NCBI GenBank assembly: GCA_030526265.1
Contig: JAUNDE010000001.1
Span: 95,874-159,873 of the forward strand
DNA: 64,000 nucleotides
Source: Eubacteriales bacterium
Lineage (GTDB): Bacteria; Bacillota; Clostridia; Lachnospirales; Lachnospiraceae
Reading direction: 5' to 3'
The notes under the pieces are model-generated. The model was not told the origin of the DNA. It did no database searches and worked only from the letters and a program-made list of their open reading frames with translations. A program made the position numbers and the translations under genes. Shown here piece by piece: positions 56,601 to 64,000 of this stretch (positions within the stretch are counted from its first letter, which is position 1; each line of letters starts with the position of its first letter).

Positions 56601-56837
56601 CTATTCTTCCACTTCCACGATCAGGTAAAATCCACGATCCGTCTCTTCGATCTTATTGATGATCCCTTTCCTCGCACGGATACGTTCTGTCGTGCGATAG
56701 ATTCCGGACATCGCAACCGATGGCTCAACAAGATACGTATATCGTCCGGTACTCGGACTTCTCTCGCTGATCTCTACTTCCTGTCCCACTTCTACCAGAC
56801 CGGGACGTTCCATTTTAAATCTTTCCAATCGCATCAT
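56601..56837 (-). CDS. Conserved-looking 78-residue protein, unknown function
   Basis: A 78-residue protein, charged and beta-rich, with no signal peptide or membrane segment. It reads MMRLERFKMERPGLVEVGQE, then SPSTGRYTYLVEPSVAMSG and a basic patch ERIRARKGIINKI, and ends acidic (EVEE). A small beta-barrel, possibly nucleic-acid binding, is conceivable but unsupported. Its start lies 6 bp after the queA stop, so it is the last gene of pheS-pheT-queA-orf. The terminator at 56517-56569 closes it. The second codon is also ATG and better spaced from GGGA. Confidence 0.7.
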   Translation of the reverse strand: MMRLERFKMERPGLVEVGQEVEISERSPSTGRYTYLVEPSVAMSGIYRTTERIRARKGIINKIEETDRGFYLIVEVEE

Positions 56838-56843
56838 GCATCC

Positions 56844-57869
56844 CTACTTAATAAACATCGCATCCCCAAACGAGAAGAAACGATACCTTTCTTTAATTGC
56901 TTCCTCATATGCCGCCAGAACATGTTCTCTTCCGGCGAGCGCTGATACAAGCATGATCAGAGTCGATTCCGGCAGATGGAAGTTCGTGATCAGACAATCG
57001 AGCACTTTGAACTGATATCCCGGATAGATAAAGATCTCTGTCCATCCACTGCATGCTTTCAGCATGCCGTTCTCATCCGCTGCCGATTCAACGGTTCTGC
57101 AGCTTGTTGTTCCGACGCAGATCACTCGTCCATTCCTTTGTTTTGCACGGTTGATCTTCTCTGCCGCCTCTTCATCGATCTGATAAAATTCTGAGTGCAT
57201 ATGATGCTCCAGAATATCATCGACTTTCACCGGACGGAACGTACCAAGTCCGACATGAAGTGTCACTCTCGCGATATCCACGCCTTTGTCTTCGATCTGC
57301 TTCAATAGTTCCGGTGTAAAATGAAGCCCCGCTGTCGGCGCTGCCGCAGATCCCACATTCTTCGCATACACAGTCTGATAACGATTCTTATCCTCCAGCT
57401 GATGTGTGATATACGGCGGGAGCGGCATCTGACCAAGCTCATCAAGAATCTCCTCAAAGATTCCCTCATACTCAAACCGGATCAGACGGTTGCCTTCGTC
57501 CACGATGTCAATGACTTCTCCGACTAAAAGTCCGTCGCCAAACTGGATACGCGTTCCCGGTTTCGCTTTTCTTCCCGGCTTAACAAGGGTTTCCCAAACA
57601 TTGTCACCACCGCGTTTCAAAAGCAGTACCTCGATCTTTGCTCCGGTTTCTTCCTTCGCGCCAATCAGTCTGGCAGGAATCACCTTCGTGTCATTTAGAA
57701 CCAGGCAGTCGCCTGGTTCCAAATAATCTACAATATCCCGAAATACATGATGAGAAACTTCCCCTGTCTCTTTCTCCAGTACAAGCAATCTGGAGCTCGA
57801 ACGGTCAGCAAGGGGGTCCTGAGCAATCAGCTCCTGCGGCAGATCAAAATAAAAATCCTGCTTTGTCAT
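56844..57869 (-). CDS. queA: S-adenosylmethionine:tRNA ribosyltransferase-isomerase
   Basis: Moves the ribosyl of SAM onto preQ1 in tRNA, making epoxyqueuosine. The 341-residue product has [17 protein letters not shown]-like start (residues 7-23), the SRLLVL segment, [21 protein letters not shown] near residue 185, [10 protein letters not shown] near 210 and the C-terminal [19 protein letters not shown]. It is 11 bp after pheT. Confidence 0.96.
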   Translation of the reverse strand: MTKQDFYFDLPQELIAQDPLADRSSSRLLVLEKETGEVSHHVFRDIVDYLEPGDCLVLNDTKVIPARLIGAKEETGAKIEVLLLKRGGDNVWETLVKPGRKAKPGTRIQFGDGLLVGEVIDIVDEGNRLIRFEYEGIFEEILDELGQMPLPPYITHQLEDKNRYQTVYAKNVGSAAAPTAGLHFTPELLKQIEDKGVDIARVTLHVGLGTFRPVKVDDILEHHMHSEFYQIDEEAAEKINRAKQRNGRVICVGTTSCRTVESAADENGMLKACSGWTEIFIYPGYQFKVLDCLITNFHLPESTLIMLVSALAGREHVLAAYEEAIKERYRFFSFGDAMFIK

Positions 57870-57880
57870 CCTGTAATCTC

Positions 57881-60301
57881 CTATTTACGAAGCTCGATAC
57901 CAAGCTCTTCCAGATTCTTAAGAATCTTATCCATTGCTTTTGTGATATCTGCTTCTTCGAGTGTTCTGTCTTTTGCACGGAATACGATCGAGTATGCAAC
58001 AGACTTGAATCCTTCTTTGATCTGTGCACCTTCATACAGATCGAACAGTGCATAGCTTTCAAGGTAAGCACCGCCGCATTTCGCAATCACTTCCTCGATC
58101 TGCCCAACAAGAATGGATTTTGGAACAACCATACTGATGTCACGGTTTACCGCAGGGAATTTCGCAATGCCCTCATATTTGCGGTCAAATGTTGCTCTTG
58201 CAACGATTTCCGGCATATCGATCACTGCGATATATGCTCTCTCTCCGATTCCGTAATTATCTGCAACATCCGGGTGCACTTCTCCGAGATATCCGACTAC
58301 CACACCGTCATAAATGATGTTTGCCTGACGTCCCGGGTGAAGGAATGGTTTCCCTGCATTCGGATCATAAGACTCTTTTTCATGAAGTCCGACTTTCTCA
58401 AAGAACTCTTCTACCACACCTTTCATGTAGAAGAAATCTCCGTCTCCGTACATACCAAGTGTGAACTGCATGCGTTCTTCCGGAAGCTCTGTAAGCGGAA
58501 GAGCCTTTGGAAGGTAAATATTTCCAAGTTCGTACAATCTTACATTTTTATTTCTTCTGTTGTAATTTGTAGCAAGTGATGTAAGCATTCCGTTCAGAGA
58601 AGTTGTTCTCATCACGCTGTAATCTTCTCCAAGTGGATTCATGATCTCGATTGCCTGACGGAGTTCTGAGTCTTCTGGAAGAAGTAATTTATCGAATACC
58701 TTCGGACTCTCAAAGGAGTATGTCATACCCTGGCTGAAGCCGCAGAATTCTGCAATGTTCTTTGCCACTTCTTCAATACGGAGTTTGAACGAAAGTTTAC
58801 CTGTCGTGGCTTCGCCGCTCGGAAGTGTTGTAGGGATATTGTCATATCCAAAGAATCTTGCCACCTCTTCTGCAACGTCTGCAAGACGGTGGATATCCTG
58901 ACGGAAGGTCGGAGCTACGATCTCATTTGTCTCTTCATCGTAAGCAAGCTCAACCATGGCAAGATAATCTAACATTTCCTCTTTTGTAAGAGAAGTTCCG
59001 AGAAGCGCGTTGATCTTGTCCGCATCGAATTTCACGCGGGAAGGCTGTCTCTCTTCTTCGTATACATCAACCATTCCGCCGACGACTTCACCGGCACCCA
59101 TCATTTCTACGAGCTGGCATGCTCTGTCGATCGCTGCCTGTGCATTGTTTGGATCAAGACCTTTCTCAAATTTACCGGAAGCATCGGTACGAAGACCGAC
59201 TCTCTTTGCTGATTTACGGATGTTTGTTCCATCGAAGCATGCCGCCTCAAAGAGCATTGTCTTCACATTGTCTGTGATCATAGAGTTTTCTCCACCCATG
59301 ATACCCGCGATACCGACAGATTTCTCTCCGTCACAGATCATCAGTACTTCTTCATCCATCTGACGCTCCTGACCATCCAGTGTCACGAATTTTTCACCGG
59401 CTTCTGCTCTGCGAACGATGATCTCTCTGCCGGCAATGGTGTCAAGATCATATGCGTGCATCGGCTGTCCATACTCTTCCATCACATAGTTTGTGATATC
59501 AACCAGATTGTTGATCGGGCGGATTCCAACAGATGCAAGTCTTCTCTGCATCCATTTCGGAGATGGTCCGATCTTGATATTTTTAACGACTCTTGCACAG
59601 TATCTAGGACAGAGGTCTGTATCCTTCACTGTGACTTTAATGTAGTCATGTGCATCTTCATCATTTCCTGTTGCAGTCACAACCGGAGGAACGAATTCCT
59701 TGCGGAATGTTGCCGCAGCCTCTCTGGCAATACCAATGACACTGTAGCAGTCCACACGGTTTGAAGTAACTTCGTACTCAAATACAACATCGTCAAGTCC
59801 AAGTACTTCTACTGCATTGCTTCCAACCTCAACATCGTCACCAAAGATGTAAATACCATATTCCGGTGCTTCCGGATACATGTCTCTTGTTGAGCCAAGC
59901 TCTTCGATCGAACACATCATACCGTTGCTCGGCACACCGCGAAGCTTTCCTTTTTTGATCTTGATTCCGCCTTCCACACGCTGTCCAGGCTCATGTCCGC
60001 CTGCTACGCGTCCGCCGTCAAGAACAACCGGGATCTTATCACCCTCTTTTACATTCGGAGCTCCTGTTACGATCTGTACGACCTCCGTGCCGACATTCAC
60101 CTGACAAACGATCAACTTGTCCGCATCCGGGTGTTTTTCAATCTTCTCGATCTGACCCACAACGATCTTGTCAAGGTCTCTGTCTAACTGTTCAAAACCT
60201 TCTACTTTTGTTCCGGAGAGTGTCATTGCATCTGTATATTCCTGCGCTGTCACATCAAGATCCGGCACATATGCTTTAATCCATGATAATGAAGTATTCA
60301 T
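57881..60301 (-). CDS. pheT: Phenylalanyl-tRNA synthetase beta subunit
   Basis: Editing and tRNA-binding subunit of PheRS. The 806-residue product has the EMAPII-like tRNA-binding domain (about 40-155, [16 protein letters not shown]), B1/B5 ([13 protein letters not shown]), the B3/B4 editing domain (about 205-380), the synthetase-like core and the C-terminal FDX-ACB domain (about 710-806, [20 protein letters not shown]). The ATG follows AGGGAGGGGA. Order pheS-pheT-queA-orf. Confidence 0.97.
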   Translation of the reverse strand: MNTSLSWIKAYVPDLDVTAQEYTDAMTLSGTKVEGFEQLDRDLDKIVVGQIEKIEKHPDADKLIVCQVNVGTEVVQIVTGAPNVKEGDKIPVVLDGGRVAGGHEPGQRVEGGIKIKKGKLRGVPSNGMMCSIEELGSTRDMYPEAPEYGIYIFGDDVEVGSNAVEVLGLDDVVFEYEVTSNRVDCYSVIGIAREAAATFRKEFVPPVVTATGNDEDAHDYIKVTVKDTDLCPRYCARVVKNIKIGPSPKWMQRRLASVGIRPINNLVDITNYVMEEYGQPMHAYDLDTIAGREIIVRRAEAGEKFVTLDGQERQMDEEVLMICDGEKSVGIAGIMGGENSMITDNVKTMLFEAACFDGTNIRKSAKRVGLRTDASGKFEKGLDPNNAQAAIDRACQLVEMMGAGEVVGGMVDVYEEERQPSRVKFDADKINALLGTSLTKEEMLDYLAMVELAYDEETNEIVAPTFRQDIHRLADVAEEVARFFGYDNIPTTLPSGEATTGKLSFKLRIEEVAKNIAEFCGFSQGMTYSFESPKVFDKLLLPEDSELRQAIEIMNPLGEDYSVMRTTSLNGMLTSLATNYNRRNKNVRLYELGNIYLPKALPLTELPEERMQFTLGMYGDGDFFYMKGVVEEFFEKVGLHEKESYDPNAGKPFLHPGRQANIIYDGVVVGYLGEVHPDVADNYGIGERAYIAVIDMPEIVARATFDRKYEGIAKFPAVNRDISMVVPKSILVGQIEEVIAKCGGAYLESYALFDLYEGAQIKEGFKSVAYSIVFRAKDRTLEEADITKAMDKILKNLEELGIELRK

Positions 60302-60314
60302 ATTCTTCCCCTCC

Positions 60315-61334
60315 CTAGAACTGTTTCAGAAAACGTACATCGTTTTCATATAATAATCTCATGTCGTCAATTTCATATTTCAGAAGCGCGATACGCTCAA
60401 GACCTACACCAAATGCGAATCCGGTGTATTCTTCCGGATCAATTCCGCACATCTCAAGTACATGTGGGTGAACCATTCCGCATCCAAGGATCTCGATCCA
60501 TCCGGAGCCTTTACAGAAACGACATCCTTTTCCTCCGCATTTGAAGCAGCTTACATCCACCTCAGCACTTGGCTCTGTAAACGGGAAATGATGAGGACGG
60601 AATTTTGTCTTTGTATCTTCTCCGAAAAGCTCTTTCGCAAATACTTCCAGTGTTCCCTTAAGGTCAGCAAAGGAAATGTTTTTATCAATCACAAGACCTT
60701 CAACCTGATGGAATGACGGTGAGTGTGTCGCATCCACTTCGTCGGAACGGAATACACGTCCAGGCGAGATCATTCGGATCGGAAGCTTGCCCTGTTCCAT
60801 GACACGAGCCTGAACAGGAGAAGTCTGTGTACGAAGTACGATGTCTTTATTAATATAGAATGTATCCTGCTCATCCTTCGCAGGATGATCAGCAGGGATA
60901 TTCAGCTTTTCGAAATTGTAAAGATCGTACTCAATTTCCGGTCCTTCCATGACTTCATAGCCCATTCCGACGAAAATACGCTGAACCTCTTCGAGTGCAA
61001 TCGTATTCGGATGACGGTGTCCGACCATATTCTTCTTAGCCGGCAAAGTAACATCGATTACTTCCATCTTCATCTTTTCCTCGCGAATTGCGCGTTCCAT
61101 TTTCTTCTTGCTCTCTTCTAAAATCTGCTCGATTGCCGCTCTTGTCTCATTGACCATCTGACCAACCTTCGGACGATCTTCCGGAGCAACATTTTTCATA
61201 CTTTTAAGAACTGCTGTAAGTTCACCTTTTTTACCAAGAAATTTCACGCGGACTTCGTTCAGTTTCTCCGGTGCTTCAGCAGCCTGAATTGCTTTGATCG
61301 CTTCTTCACGAATGCTCATCAACTTCTCTTTCAT
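60315..61334 (-). CDS. pheS: Phenylalanyl-tRNA synthetase alpha subunit
   Basis: Catalytic subunit of the class II PheRS. About 339 residues: an N-terminal coiled coil (1-90, MKEKLMSIREEAIKAI), motif 2 FRSDEVDATHSPSFHQVEG, the PHHFPFTEPSAEVDVSCF loop, and motif 3 GFAFGVGLERIALLKYEI. I chose the ATG at 61332-61334 because AAGGAGG precedes it; the longer frame runs into the T-box terminator. A Cys-rich CFKCGGKGCRFCKGSG insert is present. Confidence 0.97.
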   Translation of the reverse strand: MKEKLMSIREEAIKAIQAAEAPEKLNEVRVKFLGKKGELTAVLKSMKNVAPEDRPKVGQMVNETRAAIEQILEESKKKMERAIREEKMKMEVIDVTLPAKKNMVGHRHPNTIALEEVQRIFVGMGYEVMEGPEIEYDLYNFEKLNIPADHPAKDEQDTFYINKDIVLRTQTSPVQARVMEQGKLPIRMISPGRVFRSDEVDATHSPSFHQVEGLVIDKNISFADLKGTLEVFAKELFGEDTKTKFRPHHFPFTEPSAEVDVSCFKCGGKGCRFCKGSGWIEILGCGMVHPHVLEMCGIDPEEYTGFAFGVGLERIALLKYEIDDMRLLYENDVRFLKQF

Positions 61335-61340
61335 GTTTTT

Positions 61341-61606
61341 CCTCCTTAAAATAAAAAATCCCCATCCCAAAAGGGACGAGGCAAATCTCGCGGTACCACC
61401 CTGATTCCTGTCAACAGACAGGCACTTAGACTCCGTGTAACGTACGGCATACGTCAAACCCTACTCTCGAACATTTCAGATCCGAAGCTCACATGGGAAA
61501 TTCGATCACTGTCTGAACCAAAGGGAACTTACAGCCCGGTGATTCCCTCTCTCTGTTGGAAAACAGCTCACTACTGACATGGTCATCGCTTTTTTCAGAA
61601 TATACT
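61341..61606 (-). ncRNA. T-box leader of pheST, with terminator
   Basis: On the minus strand the leader carries the canonical T-box AGGGTGGTACCGCGAG (61387-61402), followed by a terminator CGTCCC-TTTT-GGGATG with TTTTTT (61353-61378). Upstream are an AGTA-containing specifier-side strand, a CTGTTT/AGACAG stem and a GAATTTCCC segment whose TTC or TTT may be the phenylalanine specifier, plus a stem III CCTGTC/GACAGG. Uncharged tRNA-Phe should stabilise the antiterminator. The specifier assignment is tentative. This fills the 300-bp gap before pheS. Confidence 0.9.
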
Positions 61607-61612
61607 TTAATC

Positions 61613-61640
61613 ATTTTATCATATGGATAAATAATGTCAA
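61613..61640 (-). promoter_or_regulatory. pheST promoter overlapping the upstream stop codon
   Basis: Minus strand: TTGACA (61635-61640), 16 bp, TAAAAT (61613-61618). The TGA stop of the upstream YihY gene is inside the -35 hexamer. Confidence 0.7.
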
Positions 61641-62545
61641 GATTTAGATTTATTTTCAGCCACAAGCTCTTCTTTCATTTCATCCGTCTCATCCGATTCC
61701 ATATCATCATTGTTCAGGAACTCACCAATCACGACCTCATACCAGTATTTATTCAGCAATGCGCCAAGCAGGATTCCATACATACAGAAATACAGCCACA
61801 GCATGATTAAAACAATCGTTGCAAGGCTTCCGTACATATCCGAAAAGCCTTTGAATATATCCAGATACACAGAGAAGAACCAGGAGATTGCAAGCCATGC
61901 GATCGCGGCAAAAACTGCTCCCGGGGCTTGTTTTCTCAATTGTCCCTTTCTATTCGGAAGGAATGTATAGATCAAAGTGGAGAATACGATCAAAACGATC
62001 GGTGTTACAATCGAACGAATACTCATCAAACGGTCTATGACCGGCTTGAGTACAGGCACATGTGATGTGATAAAAATACTGAGCGAGTCACCAAACACAG
62101 ATAACACCAGAAGAAACAGAATAACGATAATGAACAACACTGTATAAAAGGTTGCTCTCACACGAAGATAGAAATAATTTCTTGTCTCTTTACAGTCATA
62201 AATCGTATTCAGTCCTGTCGAAATGGCAAGAACGCCCTTTCCTGCTGCCCACAGAGCAACGATCACCGTAATCGGAATTATGGCACTCGACTGGTTATAA
62301 ACCTGATTTACGATAGAAGTTATTAACGAATCAACAGAAGATGGAAACACCTGGATCACAGCAGTCATAACATCTGCTTTTGTGACAGGCGTATACTGAA
62401 CCATTGTGAGCAATAGCAGAATGATCGGAATTAAAGACAACACAAAAAAGTATGCAGATTGAGCTGCATACGCACCAATATGATCATTCGACACATCTCT
62501 CGACAGTGCATAAATTTTCTTCACGGTCTTTTTCATAGAGATCAT
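61637..62545 (-). CDS. YihY/BrkB-family membrane protein
   Basis: A 302-residue integral membrane protein with about six hydrophobic helices. It has GAYAAQSAYFFVLSLIPIIL near residue 22, ALWAAGKGVLAISTGLN near residue 92, and LATIVLIMLWLYFCMYGILL near 245, all typical of YihY (formerly called ribonuclease BN). The C-terminus is acidic and Lys-rich. Transport role unknown. Its stop codon is in the pheST promoter. Confidence 0.92.
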   Translation of the reverse strand: MISMKKTVKKIYALSRDVSNDHIGAYAAQSAYFFVLSLIPIILLLLTMVQYTPVTKADVMTAVIQVFPSSVDSLITSIVNQVYNQSSAIIPITVIVALWAAGKGVLAISTGLNTIYDCKETRNYFYLRVRATFYTVLFIIVILFLLVLSVFGDSLSIFITSHVPVLKPVIDRLMSIRSIVTPIVLIVFSTLIYTFLPNRKGQLRKQAPGAVFAAIAWLAISWFFSVYLDIFKGFSDMYGSLATIVLIMLWLYFCMYGILLGALLNKYWYEVVIGEFLNNDDMESDETDEMKEELVAENKSKS

Positions 62546-62605
62546 AACTCCTCTGTAACTTTATGGAGATAATACCACTTTCATTATAAATAATCAAGTT
62601 TTACA

Positions 62606-63946
62606 TCATTCTTCCACACCAACGGAAATTCCAGAATAAAACAGATTGAGTATTTCCCTGTAATCCATCCCCGCCTTCGCCATCTCGTTTGCGCCATTCT
62701 GACTCATCCCGATGCCATGTCCATACCCTCCGCCTTCTATATAATAAGTAGTTTCTTTTTTCTCGATCTCAAAAAACGCACTCGGCAAAAGCTTCTGACT
62801 CTCCACCGTCGTTCCATCATTTTTCGTGATGCTATATCCCTTCCCGCCAAGCGCAGTTCTGATTTTATTTTCTGTTGAAATCACAACCGTTTCTTTCGTC
62901 CCGGTCGCGGTGAGCTCGAGCGCAATATCACCGTCGCCTCTCCTTGTCACCTCAACATTTTCCAGAATCCCTATATCAGCACCTGCATAGTTCTCAATCA
63001 GGCTCTTCATAACGTCCTGCGAAATACATGCACTCCAGCGATACCACGGAAGGTCTTTTTCGTAGTCTCCGTCTTCCCCGCACACGTTTACCGACTGAAG
63101 ATATGCGTTTCCTTCTGTCACGGCATTCCCCCACGCCTCCATATCCGTCGTTTTTCCACAGGACGTAGAAAAATAATAGGTCGTCGCAATCGTTCCCCTA
63201 TACCACACAACCTGTCCTTTCGTTTCGACGACTGCCTGCGATGTGCGATCAGCCGTATAGCTGTTATTGTACACCTGAAATTCCGTACTGTCGTTCACGT
63301 GGGCCTCATATTGCGGATACGCATAATCCTGCATTTGCCGAACGGCATAGCTTCTTGCACAGACAGCCTGTACCTTCAGCGCTTCCGTCTCATAAGACGA
63401 CGGCATCTCACTCGGAACCACTTTACAGAGATAGCTTTCTAACGGCAATTCATTGATGATCGCCATACCTTCTTCATCTGACCACACTTCGATCCTGCCC
63501 GCATAAGAAGGAATACCGCATCCCCTCTCGATACTCTCAACCCGTATCTCGTCTGTATCTGAGAGTGGTGCCACAACGATCTTTCCGCTTCCAAATCTCG
63601 GATCGTCCGGAAGCAGCGTCAGCACCCCATCTTTCCATTCTTCTTCCCTCTCCCCATAGCAGAGCGAAAGACCACTGTCCGCATTCAGGCTCACAAGATC
63701 ATGTAAATCATCCGTATAGCCGGAGGTCATGATCACGACCCGGATCGGGTCATTCTGAATAGTCCCCTGTCTACTTTGCATATCTGAAGCTTCATTTCCT
63801 TTCACATTCAGTTCACTTTCTGTTTTCATCTTGCTCTCTTTATGAAAATATTCTGATTTCAATAAAACATTTGACAATATGACATTTCCGATCACCAATA
63901 TCAGCAGCACAGCCGCGAATACGTTCGTGTATCTCCATTTTCTCAT
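62606..63946 (-). CDS. spoIID: SpoIID/LytB-domain protein
   Basis: Peptidoglycan lytic transglycosylase family, which in SpoIID acts with SpoIIP and SpoIIM during engulfment. About 446 residues: one N-terminal membrane segment (about 8-28), an extracytoplasmic region, and the SpoIID domain (about 150-440): LPLESYLCKVVPSEMPSSYE with the catalytic Glu, ALKVQAVCARSYAVRQM, YYFSTSCGKT and GYGHGIGMSQNGANEMA. I chose the ATG at 63944-63946 with GGGGAG upstream; a TTG nine codons earlier lies before it. Either SpoIID or a LytB-like vegetative paralogue. Confidence 0.86.
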   Translation of the reverse strand: MRKWRYTNVFAAVLLILVIGNVILSNVLLKSEYFHKESKMKTESELNVKGNEASDMQSRQGTIQNDPIRVVIMTSGYTDDLHDLVSLNADSGLSLCYGEREEEWKDGVLTLLPDDPRFGSGKIVVAPLSDTDEIRVESIERGCGIPSYAGRIEVWSDEEGMAIINELPLESYLCKVVPSEMPSSYETEALKVQAVCARSYAVRQMQDYAYPQYEAHVNDSTEFQVYNNSYTADRTSQAVVETKGQVVWYRGTIATTYYFSTSCGKTTDMEAWGNAVTEGNAYLQSVNVCGEDGDYEKDLPWYRWSACISQDVMKSLIENYAGADIGILENVEVTRRGDGDIALELTATGTKETVVISTENKIRTALGGKGYSITKNDGTTVESQKLLPSAFFEIEKKETTYYIEGGGYGHGIGMSQNGANEMAKAGMDYREILNLFYSGISVGVEE

Positions 63947-64000
63947 CACTGACCACTCTCCCCGCTTTTTCAAATGTATGCGGACAGAGTGCGAAATAGA

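Noticed and set aside
57638-58579. A 313-codon plus-strand open frame antisense to queA and pheT
   Set aside because: Composition is typical of a shadow frame; both genes opposite it are certain.
1-64000. CRISPR arrays, tRNA/rRNA genes, insertion sequences and prophage genes
   Set aside because: Looked for repeated spacers, transposase or integrase motifs and RNA-gene landmarks by eye; none seen. A tRNA scan would settle the tRNA point.

Overview
The window reads as chromosomal DNA of a low-GC, spore-forming gut Clostridium relative, most likely a Lachnospiraceae member. This rests on protein resemblance (SpoIID, CotF-type coat proteins, HprK, a long HPF, a ComEA/ComEC pair), AGGAGG ribosome-binding sites, and phenylalanyl-tRNA synthetase genes under a T-box. 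It is a dense core-genome segment. I see no rRNA, tRNA, insertion sequence, prophage or CRISPR array.

Layout. 1-6221: a minus-strand run secA-prfB-hom-lysC-thrH; prfB carries the programmed +1 frameshift. 6305-10209: a eukaryotic-type HisA, a small lipoprotein, dapB-dapA behind a notable promoter, and a tandem OB-fold SSB-like protein. 10434-16530: typA and hpf (plus), yigZ (minus), and a class A penicillin-binding protein (plus). 16599-22415: glucokinase, hprK, uvrC, ftsH (minus). 22556-24022: DUF1846 protein (plus). 24126-29418: hemW, lepA, holA and an SPFH/ribbon-helix-helix pair (minus). 29540-35251: comEC, a GerMN lipoprotein, a histidine kinase, a response regulator and comEA as one minus-strand run. 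35317-39496: a DMT membrane protein and argB-argJ-GNAT-argC (minus), divergent from argG (plus) across a control region with ArgR/AhrC-type boxes. 41398-43317: two CotF-like proteins and an aminotransferase (plus). 43500-47382: a YqeB-YqeC fusion and leuS (minus). 47563-47985: a small P-loop protein (plus). 48362-53152: an AEC transporter, a large uncharacterised membrane protein and an EF-G paralogue (minus). 53351-56421: tyrA, aroA and a HAD phosphatase (plus). 56601-61334: a 78-residue protein, queA, pheT and pheS (minus) behind a T-box leader. 61637-63946: a YihY-type membrane protein and SpoIID (minus).

How the genes fit together. Aspartate-family synthesis (lysC, hom, thrH, dapA, dapB), arginine synthesis (argC, J, B, G) and the shikimate/tyrosine branch (tyrA, aroA) are present. 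Translation is heavily represented: RF2, LepA, TypA, an EF-G paralogue, HPF, LeuRS and PheRS. HprK and glucokinase belong to carbon catabolite control.

The points most worth a second look are: an EF-G paralogue whose catalytic G3 histidine is tyrosine and whose G4 motif is TEMD; an SPFH/RHH operon whose promoter holds two TGATATCA palindromes one helical turn apart; two convergent intergenic regions holding 165-182 bp hairpins with perfect 19-24 bp outer arms, one sharing a 27-nt core with a third locus; tandem 17-bp repeats abutting the dapA -35 box; a YqeB-YqeC fusion that looks short at its C-terminus; and an apparent one-base deletion in the tail of the penicillin-binding protein gene.
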